Assembly: GCF_019649055.1 (NCBI RefSeq)
Contig: NW_026570295.1
Span: forward strand, 372,001-436,000
DNA from: Paramacrobiotus metropolitanus
Lineage: Eukaryota; Tardigrada; Eutardigrada; Parachela; Macrobiotidae
Direction: 5' to 3'
Length of the DNA stretch: 64,000 bases
Shown here: piece by piece, positions 1 to 12,349 of the stretch
Position numbering within the stretch: the first letter of the stretch is position 1
Layout: every line of letters starts with the position of its first letter
Program-made: the position numbers and the translations under genes
The notes under the pieces: model-generated
What the model was told of the DNA's origin: nothing
Seen by the model: only the letters and a program-made list of their open reading frames with translations
Database searches by the model: none

Positions 1-120
1 ATGTTTGGGAAACCGTTTTTCTCTTGGTAAATTTAACGGATTTTTTATTTAAAGGATGTTAATACAATGCGCACCCATATGTTAAAAGTACTGCAGTAAA
101 GTCACTTAGTCACATAAAAC

Positions 121-478
121 TTACTTGGCCGACCACCAGATCCAGCCCGGGCACAGTCCCACGTCGAAGGAGTAGCGGCCGCATAGACGATGGACAGGGG
201 TTGTTGCACGGTGGCGGCAATGGGTGGCGGGAGAATGCTGCCGTTCTCCCCGGCAAGAATGACGCGGTCCACGACAATCCAGGCGCCGCGCTGGATGTAG
301 CGGCATCCAGGACCAGTTGGATGCGGGAGCTGGAGGGGCGGTCAAAATCGATGACGGCGCGGGTCCAGTAGATGGCGCCCGAGCCGGCGGCCCAGTTGGG
401 CGTGCCCTGGAGTTGGTTGGAGGTGGCGACGCAGACCGCGAGACCGGCGACGTTTCGGCAGCTTGTTCGGTAAAAAAA
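121..478 (-). pseudogene. MAM relic: b-c fused exon, 5' part
   Basis: Matches intact positions about 49,360-49,695, including the linker and the start of the c opening. Cys of TCSFDVG is replaced (RYSFDVG) and the frame is interrupted, so it is non-functional. Confidence 0.75.
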
Positions 479-1304
479 CTGAAAGCTAAATAAATCGCAA
501 TCAACAAAATTATCAGAAATATGAGAAATATTAATTTTTACCTACTCTAGAAATGATAGCAAACAACCTACACTGTTCTAGAGTGGAAAGATTAAGAAAT
601 TTCTAGTGCCCTCATGAATGAGATACGAGCGCGCAAAAAGGTAGCGCAAGGTAGCCTCGTAAGTAGCGCAAAAAGGAGTACGATTCGTATTATACAATTC
701 GGCATTTTAGTAGTTTTAGCACACATCCATTCAACTTTTAGCAACGGTATTTTCTTTGTGACTGCCACTGTACTACATTCGAAGCAGTAAAAAGAATGTG
801 CAATGCGTAAACCGAATTGATCACCATTATTAACACTTGCCATTACAGTAAATATTGAAAAAACCTGAAATTTTATTTACTGAATAATTTACTGAATAAT
901 TATATTTACTTCATCCCCAATAAGAAAGATAAATAATAAGATACCGCACGCTCGCATGAATTTTTAAGACAGCGCTTGTCGATAGAGATTCAGCGGGGTA
1001 ACGCGGCGTCAGTGCTTGGCACGATGGAAGGGCTGGATAAATTAAATGAGATTTTCTTGTTGTAGTTTGCATGTTTCTTTCTTTACTTTGCCCCCAAGTA
1101 TGATTTGACCGATAAAAGTACTTCATAAGATACCAGATGTCAAAAACTTACAAAGGTAATATAAGATACAAATCAGTAAGCACATTAGATCATTCACTGG
1201 CTAAAAAACTGAGAAGGTAACTGCTGACTTTTGCAATCGACAGCAATAGTACGGCCAACCGTGGAAGAAGCAACAGCGATAGCTTCCTTCGATATCGAAA
1301 CGGT

Positions 1305-1968
1305 TGGAGTGCGTCGAGCGGACGGTGTCATTGTCCGTGGTCGCATCGACAGAGAAAGGACCCGGTTCCGCCTGGAACACCGTGCTGACGTTGGTTTATC
1401 CGGTGCGAAGTAGTGGTGCCCATTGCGGCTGCAGACTATCGCCGTTCTGCCAGTCGCACTTGTCCAAATTATTGCCTTCGCCAAAATCATAGCTGACCGT
1501 GCCGGGGAAAGGTTCCGCTATAAGCATTCGGCCAGTCAAAAATTACCGTCAAAGCGTTTGCCAAAATCGGATAATATAATAAAAACGTTCCAAAAAATCA
1601 CGTTAAAGGTTCTGGTAATGTTATTTTGTAGTTGCAAAAAAAATACATTACAAAAAGTAACGAATTTCAGCGGTTTTGCAGATTGTAAATGATATGATTC
1701 TACAGCTGATATTGTAGAGCATCGGACACCATTATGCCATCTGCCGGTCACAATACTACGTTCAAATGCATTTACAACGAATGATGGTGGATGCAAATAA
1801 GTGAAACCACTTACCACAGCGACAAATTCACAATTTTTGTAAACTTGACTGCTCAGTAATCCTTTTACTAGTTAGCATTCGTCATGAACATCACAATTGT
1901 GGACTAACGTAGCGCAACGGGCGCCGGTGTGGTCGGTCCCGTGGTCAAGCCGGAATCGGTGCATTTTT
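1305..1968 (-). pseudogene. MAM relics: b opening exon and end of the preceding a linker
   Basis: 1305-1532 matches the exon 50421-50147 (CGSR-rich start through the Glu/Pro linker) with several small indels. 1917-1968 matches the linker end of exon 50994-50802. Their order fits the relic at 121-478. Confidence 0.68.
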
Positions 1969-2279
1969 ATCCACAATAACCACCACAATATCATAGTTAG
2001 AAAACGTTTTTGAAATTTAATGCTTTTAATTTACTTACCTTGCGAGTTTAAAAAATTGTTGAACTTTTCCAATACGAAGTTCGTATTACGAATGTATAAT
2101 TTAATTTATTATCTTGTGCAACGGGACACTGTACCCTCAAGGCATTTGACATTCCAAAAACATGAGAAACAGCAAAGGTCACACAAAAAGAAACACAACA
2201 TGAGATGGTATATTTAGCGAGAGAGAAAAAACCAGTTCAGTATAACCATACCAATTAAGCGATCGCACTGGTGTCTGTC

Positions 2280-2480
2280 TATAACGCGGGGCCGTATGGG
2301 CGCCACGCGTATCCTCGACAACGAACAGCGGTGAACCCGGATGAGGCTTTATTGCCGAATCTAATGCGCACCGTGGCGCAGCAACACTAACAAGGAAGGA
2401 TTCTGCAGCCAGTGCAACTGTGCTGCAGATCCGTCAAAACAGCGCAGCAGAAATCCCCAGAAACAGCGAATAGCTACTCA
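2280..2480. repeat. Unidentified repeat of about 200 bp, copy 1
   Basis: Matches 10,425-10,625 with many substitutions and small indels; shared blocks include GCGCACCGTGGCGCAGCA and AATCCCCAGAAACAGCGAA. It is not present in the intact MAM gene, so it is not simply one of its exons. No coding sense is clear. Confidence 0.6.
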
Positions 2481-2499
2481 GGAGGGCGGAGCGTCCCGC

Positions 2500-3500
2500 C
2501 CTTACATGTCCATGCGTAAAACCAAAACGCACTTACTGTTATTAGTAGTACAAGTTTTAACAATTTCGAAAACTTTAATAATCTTGCGGGAGAAATGGAA
2601 AGCATGGACACTTACGTGCGTAATCGCACTACTGAATTACAAGCCAATATCTGTGTTGCGGTAATTTTCACAAAACTGCTGACCGAACAATCTGACAAAG
2701 TGCCGAGCGCGAATGCGCGAGGCTACCTTGTATCTATGTTAACATCCTAGAAAAGCGGCAAAATATTTCCTTGAAGGACCGGTAAGCCGTGTCAGAATCA
2801 GTATTCCGGGTACCACGATAAACTGTTCGAACAATCAAGCGGTCGAATATTAACATCCTTTAGTTTTGCAGAAAATTTCGTCTTTGTTTTTATTGTTATT
2901 TTTTAGTTTTGCTTAAAACCGTTTAACGAAATTTACTTAATAATTGACGAAATCACACGATAATGGCAGTCGGTGAGTAAAAATCAAAATAACGGATGCT
3001 ATAGTAAACTGTAGTTTACAAGAAACAGCCTCGGCTTCGCCTCTGCGTTTCTTGTGGCCCACGGCCAATTATTTTTTGAAGCGATATTTAATAGAATAAC
3101 ACCAATATTTCGCCGAAACATGATCGTTGTAATATTATCTCAATAGCGCAAAAACACGGATCTTAAATAAAAATCAAATCATGATTTGATAATTTTAATT
3201 ATTTTCAATACAAATGTGCCCGCACACCAATGTAAATGTCATCTAGTGACAAAAGAGCCTGAGATACTACAGTAGTAGGCAATGTTCGGTAATCATGAGA
3301 ATACCTTAATTATATCTCTACTATAAAGCTTAACGTATTTTTTTTATATAGTTACAGATTTTTTTATGTAGTACAGTATTTACATATATGCAATTAAATC
3401 TACTGAGAAAAGCATAATTAAAATTGTTGTTTAGTAGTCTGATCTGGCCATTGTCCGTTATCCATATTTGTTGCTCAAATAAACATCCATAAGTAAGAAC
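2500..3500. other. Gene-free stretch left of the GPCR gene
   Basis: AT-rich with no supportable ORF. It holds a GTAAACTGTAGTTTAC palindrome at about 3004-3019 directly followed by an inverted repeat of CAAGAAAC (3019-3026) and GTTTCTTG (3047-3054). Confidence 0.5.
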
Positions 3501-3512
3501 CGCTTTGAAGTG

Positions 3513-4496
3513 TCATTTACGAAGAATTCTCGGCCGAGCGAATGCAAAAATAATTGGATCAAGGGCCGTCTGTGCCATCTTAAAAATCCGCCCGGTCAAG
3601 TACAAAACACGATTATTGGCCAACACCTTTCCCGACATGAAATAGATGTTGGACACGCTCCAACAGACCGCTACACTAAAGGTCATAAGTGACAGCAAGA
3701 AAAATGAACCAGTTGACCTTTTATCCACGATGTGACCATGTCTGCCGGTCTCTGCGTGAGCAACGGCGCTAGGCAATGGGTCAGTATCAGAGGCATTTGC
3801 CGCTTTTCTTGCCCCAACGGCAATCTTCCGTCGACGGATGACAAAGTACGGATAACTAATAATAATAATAATTTCCGGCAGCGCATAGAACATCCAGTTA
3901 TGAAATGGCAGCCAATAGAATTCCGAAGGTACCTCGCGACTATAACTGCACTGCACATTATCCAGGGCATCGCCGTATGAAACCGTATCGACTGTGGTGA
4001 CCGTTACCGCAAAGACGGTAATCGCTGCCCAGCAGAGAATGCAGATAATAGTTGCTGTCTTTTTTGTGTGTTTGGCTCGGTACGATAACGGCCACTTTAC
4101 CGCCCACAGGAGGTTGAGAGCGATGGTCATATGGTACAGTGGAGTCAGTGGACCAATGGCCACGGCGAAAAAACGCGGGACAGCGCAGAAGTAGGGGGAA
4201 TCCTGCTCGGTTAAGAGGCTGTTGATGGCGGGGATAAAGGGATTGAAATTAAACAGGGCTCCGGCGATATTAGCCAGCAAGAGGCTGATAACATATATGT
4301 TGAAGGGAGTAAGGAACTCGCGGAGTTTATAAAAGGTGGACAGGAGACTGAGGTTGCCCGTTAAAGTGATAACGGACATAGCGACGGTCAACCAGTGCAG
4401 CCAGGTGAATTGGCTGATGGATGCACGCAAGTTCGGTGAAAGAGCGAACGGGTTGATGCGTGTAAGGTTATGGTCATGGGAGACATTGCGTTGCAT
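3513..4496 (-). CDS. Single-exon rhodopsin-like (class A) GPCR with non-canonical motifs
   Basis: 327 residues, ATG at 4496-4494, stop TAA. Seven hydrophobic segments can be seen. TM1 is near 35-57 with TGNLS holding the conserved Asn; TM2 near 66-84 reads LLLAN, with Asn where Asp is usual; Cys104 before TM3 and Cys183 in loop 2 are the expected disulfide pair. At the end of TM3 the DRY motif is replaced (ALNLLWAV, 126-133), while WPLSYR follows as in aminergic- and peptide-like receptors. TM6 has VCWS without the usual Pro, and TM7 has DPIIF (313-317) for NPxxY. N4 and N10 are glycosylation sites. The tail stops just after helix 8. Ligand unknown. The gene stands alone among MAM relics and has no introns. 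Confidence 0.88.
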   Translation of the reverse strand: MQRNVSHDHNLTRINPFALSPNLRASISQFTWLHWLTVAMSVITLTGNLSLLSTFYKLREFLTPFNIYVISLLLANIAGALFNFNPFIPAINSLLTEQDSPYFCAVPRFFAVAIGPLTPLYHMTIALNLLWAVKWPLSYRAKHTKKTATIICILCWAAITVFAVTVTTVDTVSYGDALDNVQCSYSREVPSEFYWLPFHNWMFYALPEIIIIISYPYFVIRRRKIAVGARKAANASDTDPLPSAVAHAETGRHGHIVDKRSTGSFFLLSLMTFSVAVCWSVSNIYFMSGKVLANNRVLYLTGRIFKMAQTALDPIIFAFARPRILRK

Positions 4497-4619
4497 GATC
4501 GGAGTGAATACTACGCGGAGCGCTCGAAAGAAACTGAAGCATGCTAAAGTGGTTATGATGTTCGTTGTGATTTCAGTTATTATAAGACAAATTTATCCGT
4601 AGTTTGAAAATTAAATGGA

Positions 4620-6270
4620 CGACGATCCGTGTAAGAATAAGGCAACGAACTGCGGATGGGGAACGTGCTGGTAACTGGGCCAGGATGACGCAATGCTAGC
4701 GCGCAGCTTCGACGCAGGATTTCTGGCTTAACCTTATTGCCGATCTATTTTGGTTTCCGCAGGTATTTCCGGAAAACGTGCGTCGAAAACGAAAAATTTC
4801 CTGCCACGTGCGTCGTATTGTTTTGATTTTTGAGGACATACCACAACATATAGCATACTTCACAGGATAGCCTACAGTTTTTTACTTCAGAAATTATTCC
4901 TTCGAAAGGGGCTGCTAGACGTTTTGCAATGATTTATACATGCATAGTTCGGCAGGAAGGATAATCACGGTAAAGTCCAGCTTACAATAATCACTGGTAA
5001 ACTGTGAAGTTGTGAACCGCAGTTTACCGTGAATTATTGGAACGTCTCTAACAGCAGTTATCGCATGACATTGTCCCGGTTTGCAACCGTTTGTACTCAC
5101 GCTATTTTAAGTGTAACGTAACCGTAAATGCTGCGATTAGTAATCCAGCAAATGACAATTTTCGTTCGTTATTTGGGCGCCATGAGTTCTGAAACAGCAA
5201 ATGTAGCATATTGGAACAGCAGTCGGTTTGACTGGTCACTGCTGCATGTTCTAGTGGATTGGCTAATCCGTCTTGCCACGATTTGCCGACTGGTAGTGTA
5301 TGGAAGGTAAGACTACTAAGCACGGTCGGCAGCTATGCTAACCGAAGCTGACAAACGTTTGCACGGGTTACAACGGCTAGAATGCACACTGACCCCACTG
5401 CGGTGAAGACACGTAACGCAAGGTCATAGCAAGAGTTATTAGAAACTACGCAAGACAAGGTTTAGCAAGCAAAACAAACTGATGAGCAACAAGCGCAAAA
5501 ACGCGGGGCAGAGGCAATTCGCTAACTGGCAGTTAAAGTTTTAAAATAAAACTACTGAGTAGTTATTATTTTATTTTATCATTTTGACTTAGGGAAACTA
5601 ATGGTCTACATTTTCTAGGCTAACAAAATTTTTAGCGTAAGCAAATGCTCGCAAGATACTCGTATGCTGCTTATTGCGTCAACCTACTTGCACACAAACT
5701 CTTGAGGCTACAGAAAGTCGTAACCGTCACGTGCGTGGTAGGTACCTGGACGCTCTATTTGTCGTAGTGCGGAAATTATCCAGATTCTTGAAGGTGGGAT
5801 GATCAAGCGAAATGGGGATTTTCAGAGGATAAAGGCAAAAAGTGCGGCAGCATGCGGAACACCATAACTGGACTAATTGTAGTTCTTGGAGGCAGGGGAT
5901 CAGGTAACTGCACAATGTAATTACATCCGATGTTATTACTGCATGCCCTTTAATAACGGCTGATCGAAATTTCACAGTCACCTGAACCAGCCTCTGAAGA
6001 CTAACCGGTCAGCTGCTTATTAAAACATCAGATGTTTATTAGAAGTGGGAATGCAACCCGACCCGACATAGAGTTTTGATCGGTCCCCAGTATCACCCCC
6101 TTTCATTCACCAATTGACATTAGAGCAAAATACATGGTGTATTGCCATTAGGTTGGCGTATGAAATAAACCCGAAATCTCACGTTCTGTTAGGTGTAAAA
6201 TTCGAAACAGTGAAAGTGCACTGGATCATTAGTTTGCTGACTCTCCCGCTCACTAGTCATTTCATTGCCA
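4620..6270. other. Gene-free stretch upstream of the GPCR gene
   Basis: Contains the GPCR gene's 5' flank and presumably its promoter. TATAATAA on the minus strand near 4,575-4,583 is the only weak TATA-like candidate. Apart from the inverted repeat at 4987-5037, nothing recognisable. Confidence 0.4.
4987..5037. repeat. Imperfect inverted repeat
   Basis: Arms of about 19 bases built on GGTAAACTG (4995-5003) and CAGTTTACC (5020-5028), extended by AATAAT and ATTATT. It lies in an otherwise empty stretch. Could be a relic of a small mobile element; no target duplication seen. Confidence 0.6.
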
Positions 6271-6462
6271 CTTTTCACTGGAAAGTTTGTCTGCCCGGTG
6301 GTGTATGTCCGGTCAGTTGTGGTAGCTCGATTACTTGCTTATCTAACCGATTCTTTGCACTAGACAGTACTGGTAGTTCAGTGGCCTTCTCACCTAACGA
6401 GCTCTGCGCACTGGACGCAGACACCCTGTGAGTCCTGCGAGTCCTATACGCGGTTGTCGACA

Positions 6463-6772
6463 ACCGCGTAGTGACGCCCTTGGGGATGATAGCGGTCTCG
6501 TGGACGTAGTTCCAGCGGCCGGGAACGACCGCGATGAAAAGCGAGATCTCGATGGCCGCCTCCAGGTTGTGCACGGCGGCGTCCATGACGATCACGCCCA
6601 GGCTGTTGGTGGCGGGGAACTGGCCGTGGCTGTAGTACCAGAAGGAGATGCGGCCCTGGCTGAGCTCAGCCTCAAAGGTCACGTTGGGCGACCGGACGGC
6701 CAAGACGTGGCCCGGTCCGCCCTTGTCCGCCGGCTAGCTGTCGGAGAAGCAGTGGTTCACCAGAAAACTGTC
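6463..6772 (-). pseudogene. MAM relic: second exon of the z domain
   Basis: Matches 43,730-44,040; the stretch with GRISFWYYSHGQFPATN is still open. Its 3' end departs from the intact gene, and the frame breaks after AIIPKGV. Confidence 0.75.
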
Positions 6773-7624
6773 GTCTGTGGAGTAATCGCGCTAGTGCGTA
6801 ATTTACGTTTCGCTTCAACACGCGAAAAATCATACAAGAACGTCAATGTTGTGAAATTATCAAATCCCGCCACTAACCACCTGTTTGTCTAAATACGGCC
6901 ACATTTTCGCATACCTGATTGTCAGTAACCGCAACATACTGAATCATCTCATAAAAACAACAATCATTATTATGCACAATGACGTCGAGAAATGGCACGA
7001 TCAACGATGTATATTGCTATCGACATTGAAAGCCATCAGCAGTACTCTATCCGCACTCAACAAAACGAAATGCGTCTATATACTGTTTATTTCTTTTAAA
7101 AAGAAAACTACGAAGATCCGTTTGTGAAATCGGAAAACTTGTGGCGCCTTTCATTGCTCCCCAACTGTATGTCGACAAAATCGCAAACAAATTCTGACAT
7201 TTTCGGTGTGCAAATACGGGAATTGCGCTTGAATAGGCTACCGTTCAATAGCTACATAGAGTGGTTGGTCAAAAGAATTTTCAATATCTGTATTTATAAA
7301 AATATTTCATCAAGTATTATATTAAGCTTTTTAATTAAGTATTTCATTAAGCACGGTATATTTATATATGATCACTGCGCACTGCACAACGCGGGAAGAC
7401 GGAACATATATAACTGTTTTACCGAATGTTTTGTGCCACTACTCTACGAGATCACCGCACAAAATACGGTATACGATCGCTAGTCAGCAGTTTTAAGAAT
7501 TCCTGTCATGTCGGCAAAACCAAATGACAAACATTTAGACCATATTTCATTCGTGTAGCAAAACTTTCAATATCCACCACTGAAACGAAATTCCCGGCAG
7601 CGAATGCGTAACATTTAAAGTCAA

Positions 7625-8098
7625 CACAACTTCCTGTGCTCCGGTCTCATTGTGCGACGGTGCCGGTACACTGCTGTAATCCGCCGACGTCTCCTATCCG
7701 TTAATCGTTAACGTACATGTCACCAGCTCCCATCGACCAAACAGTCCTTCCTGCAAATCGCACTCCGCAGCCACTTCGTCCAACGCTTGAAAAATTAGAT
7801 CATCTACGCGCAGGAGCTCGCACGCTTAGACCTGACCTTTTTTAAAAATGAAATCTTTTTTGGCAAATGGAAATTCCAGAAATATTCAAAGTCAACGTGC
7901 CGGTATTCGCATGTAACATGATGCTGTCGATGGCGACGAAGCTGTTGGGTGGTATAAAGAGACTGGTCAGCTACAGTCGCCGGCGCGGTGCAGGGGATCG
8001 ATGCGGATTCCACTGTCCGAGCGGTGCCGGACCGAAAAGAGCGTATTCTGGAGGTGCGACCACTGACGCGATAATAAACTGCAGTATAATAAAATTAT
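7625..8098 (-). pseudogene. MAM relics: first z exon and second b exon
   Basis: 7625-7800 matches 44,474-44,660, and 7876-8098 matches 46,095-46,348. The c domain normally between them is gone. Stops and indels interrupt both. Confidence 0.7.
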
Positions 8099-8845
8099 TA
8101 CGGACATTGGGAGTAGCAGTTTATTTCCGCATCATTACCGGCTTAAAATTACACTTTACAGCTTTAGCTGAACTGCATGTCATCCACGATTTAAAAAATA
8201 AGTTAATTATTTGCAATTTGCAATGGCCAACGCGGTAACTGTGACATTTGGCAATATTAATTTATAGGCTGACACTTCCATAATGAAGATGAACCTCCAT
8301 TACAACGATATCATAGGCTTCACAGCAAAACCGTAGAAAATTGGCTGATATGTACCCGAGTAAAACAGCTTGAAAAAAAACGTCAGTTGAATGTGTTATT
8401 GCCTCAAAGGGAACGGATGTGTTCGAATTTTGTCCTTTAACTAACGTTCAGCAGTCAGCTCATGGTTTTTTTATAAACTGTTTTACTGGGGATATCTATA
8501 CAGATGTACGCTAATGATTGCTTCTATATAAATATTAAGGTCAGTTATTTACAACAACTTAGCTTTTTCAACAATACCAAATTCGAAAACAGTGGAGGTT
8601 TGTGTAATAGATACTTACTTAAGTTTTAGCAGTGTAGCAAACTAATAATTAAGATCCTGGAAATATTTTATGTACAGAAAGATCATAGTGCAAATGCTTT
8701 GTCATTTCTAGCCACCCTGTTAAATACACTAATATTTTGCTACACAAGCACGACTAACTAATGTCCTCAGATTAAATTACAGATTAAACCATGTACTATG
8801 TAAAATTAGTCTTTTCCGCAAATTTTTCTGTTGAATACTTATACG

Positions 8846-9238
8846 AAAATCGGTTGCAGGATGAGCAATTCAAGAAGGAAAGTATCGTTCGTCGTAGCGA
8901 AATTTAAAACTGCGTATCCAATTACGCGTTAAACAATCAATAAAAAATACTTTTAAACAATGTAAAATATAAATCACTGCTTTAAAAAGTTAATTACAGT
9001 TCTAATATCCCAAGAAATGATTAAATTATCTATTTCTTAACGCAGTGTCGACAAGAAATCGTCGTATACGCAAGAGAAGCAGCCAGAAGAAAGCCGCTGC
9101 ACTATGGTCCTTCTCCAGCGCTTAATTATCGAGCGCGCTCGAGCCGGCGGCCCAAATGGGCGTGGCCGGGAGTTAGTTGGAGGTGGCCACGTACACTGCG
9201 AGACCGGCTACGTTACGGCCGCTTGTTCGGTAGAAAAA
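8846..9238 (-). pseudogene. MAM relics: intron sequence joined to the start of the fused b-c exon
   Basis: 9137-9238 matches the first 100 bases or so of exon 49695-48939. The stretch 8855-9125 is intron-like and is repeated at 12,080-12,345, so this segment and the next relic series share a common origin. Confidence 0.65.
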
Positions 9239-10139
9239 CTACACAGCGAAATAAATCATAATGAAAAGACTTATCAGATTTTCCAGTACCCTCATGAATG
9301 GGTTAAGTACGCAAAAGAAGAGTAGTTCATACATAATTCAATAATTAAGCAATTTTGGCAAATTGTCAGCACCTCTTGGCAGTGATTAACCTAGTGAATG
9401 CCACAATACTACATCAGGAGCAGTAACAGGAACGAACAATGCGTAAGCGGCCATTAACCACCATTATTAACACACTGCCATTAATGAGTGGACAAATATG
9501 AAATATTATTTATTTGAAATTTTATTTATTACTGAATAAAGTGTTAGGCTTCGTTACCAATAAAAAAAACCAACAATAAAATATCAAACGTCCAAATCTT
9601 AAGAAGATGAAAAGACAGAAAATTGTAAGCACGCGAGTACAATAATTAATGGACAAACTGAGAAGGTAACTGCCGGCATTTTGCAATACAGATAGACAGC
9701 CAACTGTGGATTCCACTGCGATTTCACTGCGACTGCTGACTGCCGGGAAAAGTTCCGCTATAACCATTCGACCAGTCAAAAATAAACTTCAAAACTTCTG
9801 CCAGAAATCGGATATTATTACAAAAATCACGATAAAAACTTATTAATAAATTATTGTTTTTAAAGTTACTTATTCGCGTGATCTTAGCTATTTTTGAAAT
9901 GTTGCAACTGAATTTTTGTTTTCGCTGCAGACTGCCACAATTCTACGTTCGCATGCACTAGAACAGCATGTTTGATAAGTGATAACATACTGCTAATTAC
10001 GCAAATAGTACAATGAGCAATTCACAGTTTTAGTAGCAATGTCAACCACACTCGGTCCAGTTGCATGTCCAGTTGTAACCACTATGATTTAACAATGTTT
10101 TGTACTGACTGTAGAATGCTTGGGTGTTATGTTTACAGA

Positions 10140-11172
10140 TATGTGGAGAACGTTTAGGGCGTACCTGATGGAGCATCCGCGGCACCGGTCACCACGACGT
10201 TTTCCTTCCAGTGTCCTTACTTTCTATACATCGAAAGTGATGGTGAACAGCGAGATGCCAATGGAACCGCGATCACTGACGCGATAACAGAACTACAACA
10301 CCACCAAATAATTGCGGACACTGACAGAATGCAGTTTTTTTCCAAAGCTTAACGATGAAATGAATTTTCAACAACAACAAATTAAGAAATAAATTATTTA
10401 TCTGCAACATGCTGTAACGTGGGGCCTTATGGGCGCCCACGTACCTTCGACGGCGAAGCAGCGGAGAACCCGGATTGAGGCTTCAATGCCGAAATCTAAG
10501 GTGCGCACCGTGGCGCAGCAAACACCGACTAATGAGATCGGATCCTACAGCCAGCGCAGCTGTGCTGTACGTCCGTCAAACACCACAGAAATGTGTGGGA
10601 TGGAAATCCCCAGAAACAGCGAAACACAACGGCGAATGGCCAATCGTGAAGGCGGAGCTATCGGCCTTCACAATGCAGGTAACGCTAGTATAACAGTGAT
10701 CTTTCACAACATCCTATACACCTGCATTTTTACAAAGACGATGGGATTAAACTGACAACATCATAATGACACCAAAAGAAAACCGTAGAAAAATGGCTGT
10801 TGCACGGCCGCAATAGTGGCTCAGTGTCTGTTATGTGCAATAAACCAACTATTCTGCAACACTAAGTAACTCGAACACAAATAATTTTTTGCAGTGAGTT
10901 ATTAATTACTTGCTGCAGATTATCAGATTAGATTACGGTTAAAAGGATTTCTGCCAATTCCTTGCAGTAAGTCATTATACCTGGATTGTCAGCTGGTGTC
11001 CGTGTCCGGCCGGTGTGGCCGCAGGGCGTGGCCATGTAGTTGCCAGCGTGGGCGGAGGCGTTATTGTGCGAGGCGGCCACCGTCCACAGGCTGGCGTCTA
11101 GCTAGGTTGTGCCAGGCTCACAGGTTATTGGCTTCAAACCTGCAGGAAACCTCTCCGCCGAATGCCACAGCT
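10140..11172 (-). pseudogene. MAM relics: pieces of c, b second exon and b first exon
   Basis: 10,165-10,215 matches the end of exon 45776-45615, 10,240-10,302 the start of exon 46348-46105, and 10,990-11,172 the exon 47048-46816 (Cys motif lost). An unrelated segment of about 200 bases (10,425-10,625) lies between the last two. Confidence 0.65.
10425..10625. repeat. Unidentified repeat of about 200 bp, copy 2
   Basis: Partner of the segment at 2280-2480. It interrupts the MAM relic series between two b-domain exons and is GC-richer than its flanks. Confidence 0.6.
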
Positions 11173-11784
11173 GAAACACACGTACCACTTCAGATTGTTT
11201 TTCTTTCCGTCAGCAGTACGCGACATAATTACTAAGTAATAATTGCTTATACTGATGCTTTTCAGGTTGCACGCATAGAAATTGAATTTCCAAAAAACAT
11301 GCAGCACAAGTACGAGTACTACGTACGTAAACAGATCAATCGTAGTGCAGCGGCGATACCTCATGTCGTTCCACGTTCCTGTCATTTGTTAATCGTATAG
11401 TAGGCTTGTGGCATTACTGTGCGCAGACTTACTTAAATTTCGATTCAACTTAAAAGGATCTTCTCCCTTCCATTTTTTTTACTCAATCACAAAAAAATAA
11501 ACCAAATCTATCGGTACTATCTTGATGCTTCAAATACTTATACATCCGTTTAAACAAGGTCACTACCGACGCGTGGGGAGAAGATTCTTTGTCAAGCACT
11601 ATCCTTACTGACCGTGCACAGTTTTAGCTCGTCACAAAACTTCGGATTACATTAATTTTATTTATGCACGTTGAAGCGCTACGAACGGCTAAAGCTCAGA
11701 AGGCAACCAAGCAGAGTACCCAGAGGTTCTGTGGGGGCCAAGCCGGAGGGTATAGGGTTGGTACATAATTAAATCAAGGAACCT

Positions 11785-12088
11785 TGGCGGAATCGTCGAA
11801 AGATAAGGGCGCCACGTCGTTGACCTAGAGCTGTTTGAAATTGTCGGCTTCCCACAGGAGGGAACGCTCATATGCCCGGATGCTGTTGCGGATAAGGATG
11901 GCGGCGGGCTGGTTGAGAGTGGGCAGGGAGCTGCTGCTGACCAGCATATAACTCTCCTTGACATCGCTGATGTCGTAGCCGGGCGGATAGTGAGTCCCCC
12001 CACCGGACGCCAGTCATCTGTGCACTGCCAGCCGCTTGTCTGAAAGTCTTCAAAATCGTAGGTCACGCTGGTGGATTGGGCCTGTGGG
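11785..12088 (-). pseudogene. MAM relic: a-type first exon
   Basis: Matches 47,849-48,255. The opening reads TYDFEDFQTSGW, so both cysteines of the motif are lost, and the core between the opening and CFNDPV is partly deleted. Confidence 0.72.
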
Positions 12089-12349
12089 ATGAGCAGTTCA
12101 AAAAGGAAAGTGTCATTCATCGCAAATAATTTTAAAACTGCGTATCCAGTTGCTCGTTTAGCGATTAATACGAAATACTTTCGAAAAATACGATACACAA
12201 CCAAAACAAACAATACAAAATCCTGCTTTAAAAAATTAATTTAGAATTTTGAAACCGTGAGGAATGATTGCATTTTCATTTCTTAAAGCAGTATCGGCAA
12301 GCTAAGGAGTAGTAGAAAGCCGCCGCACTACGGTTCTTCCACAGCGCTG

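Noticed and set aside
5102-5323. Small frames near 5 kb on both strands as genes
   Set aside because: No homology, no splice context, no Kozak or promoter support, and length expected by chance.
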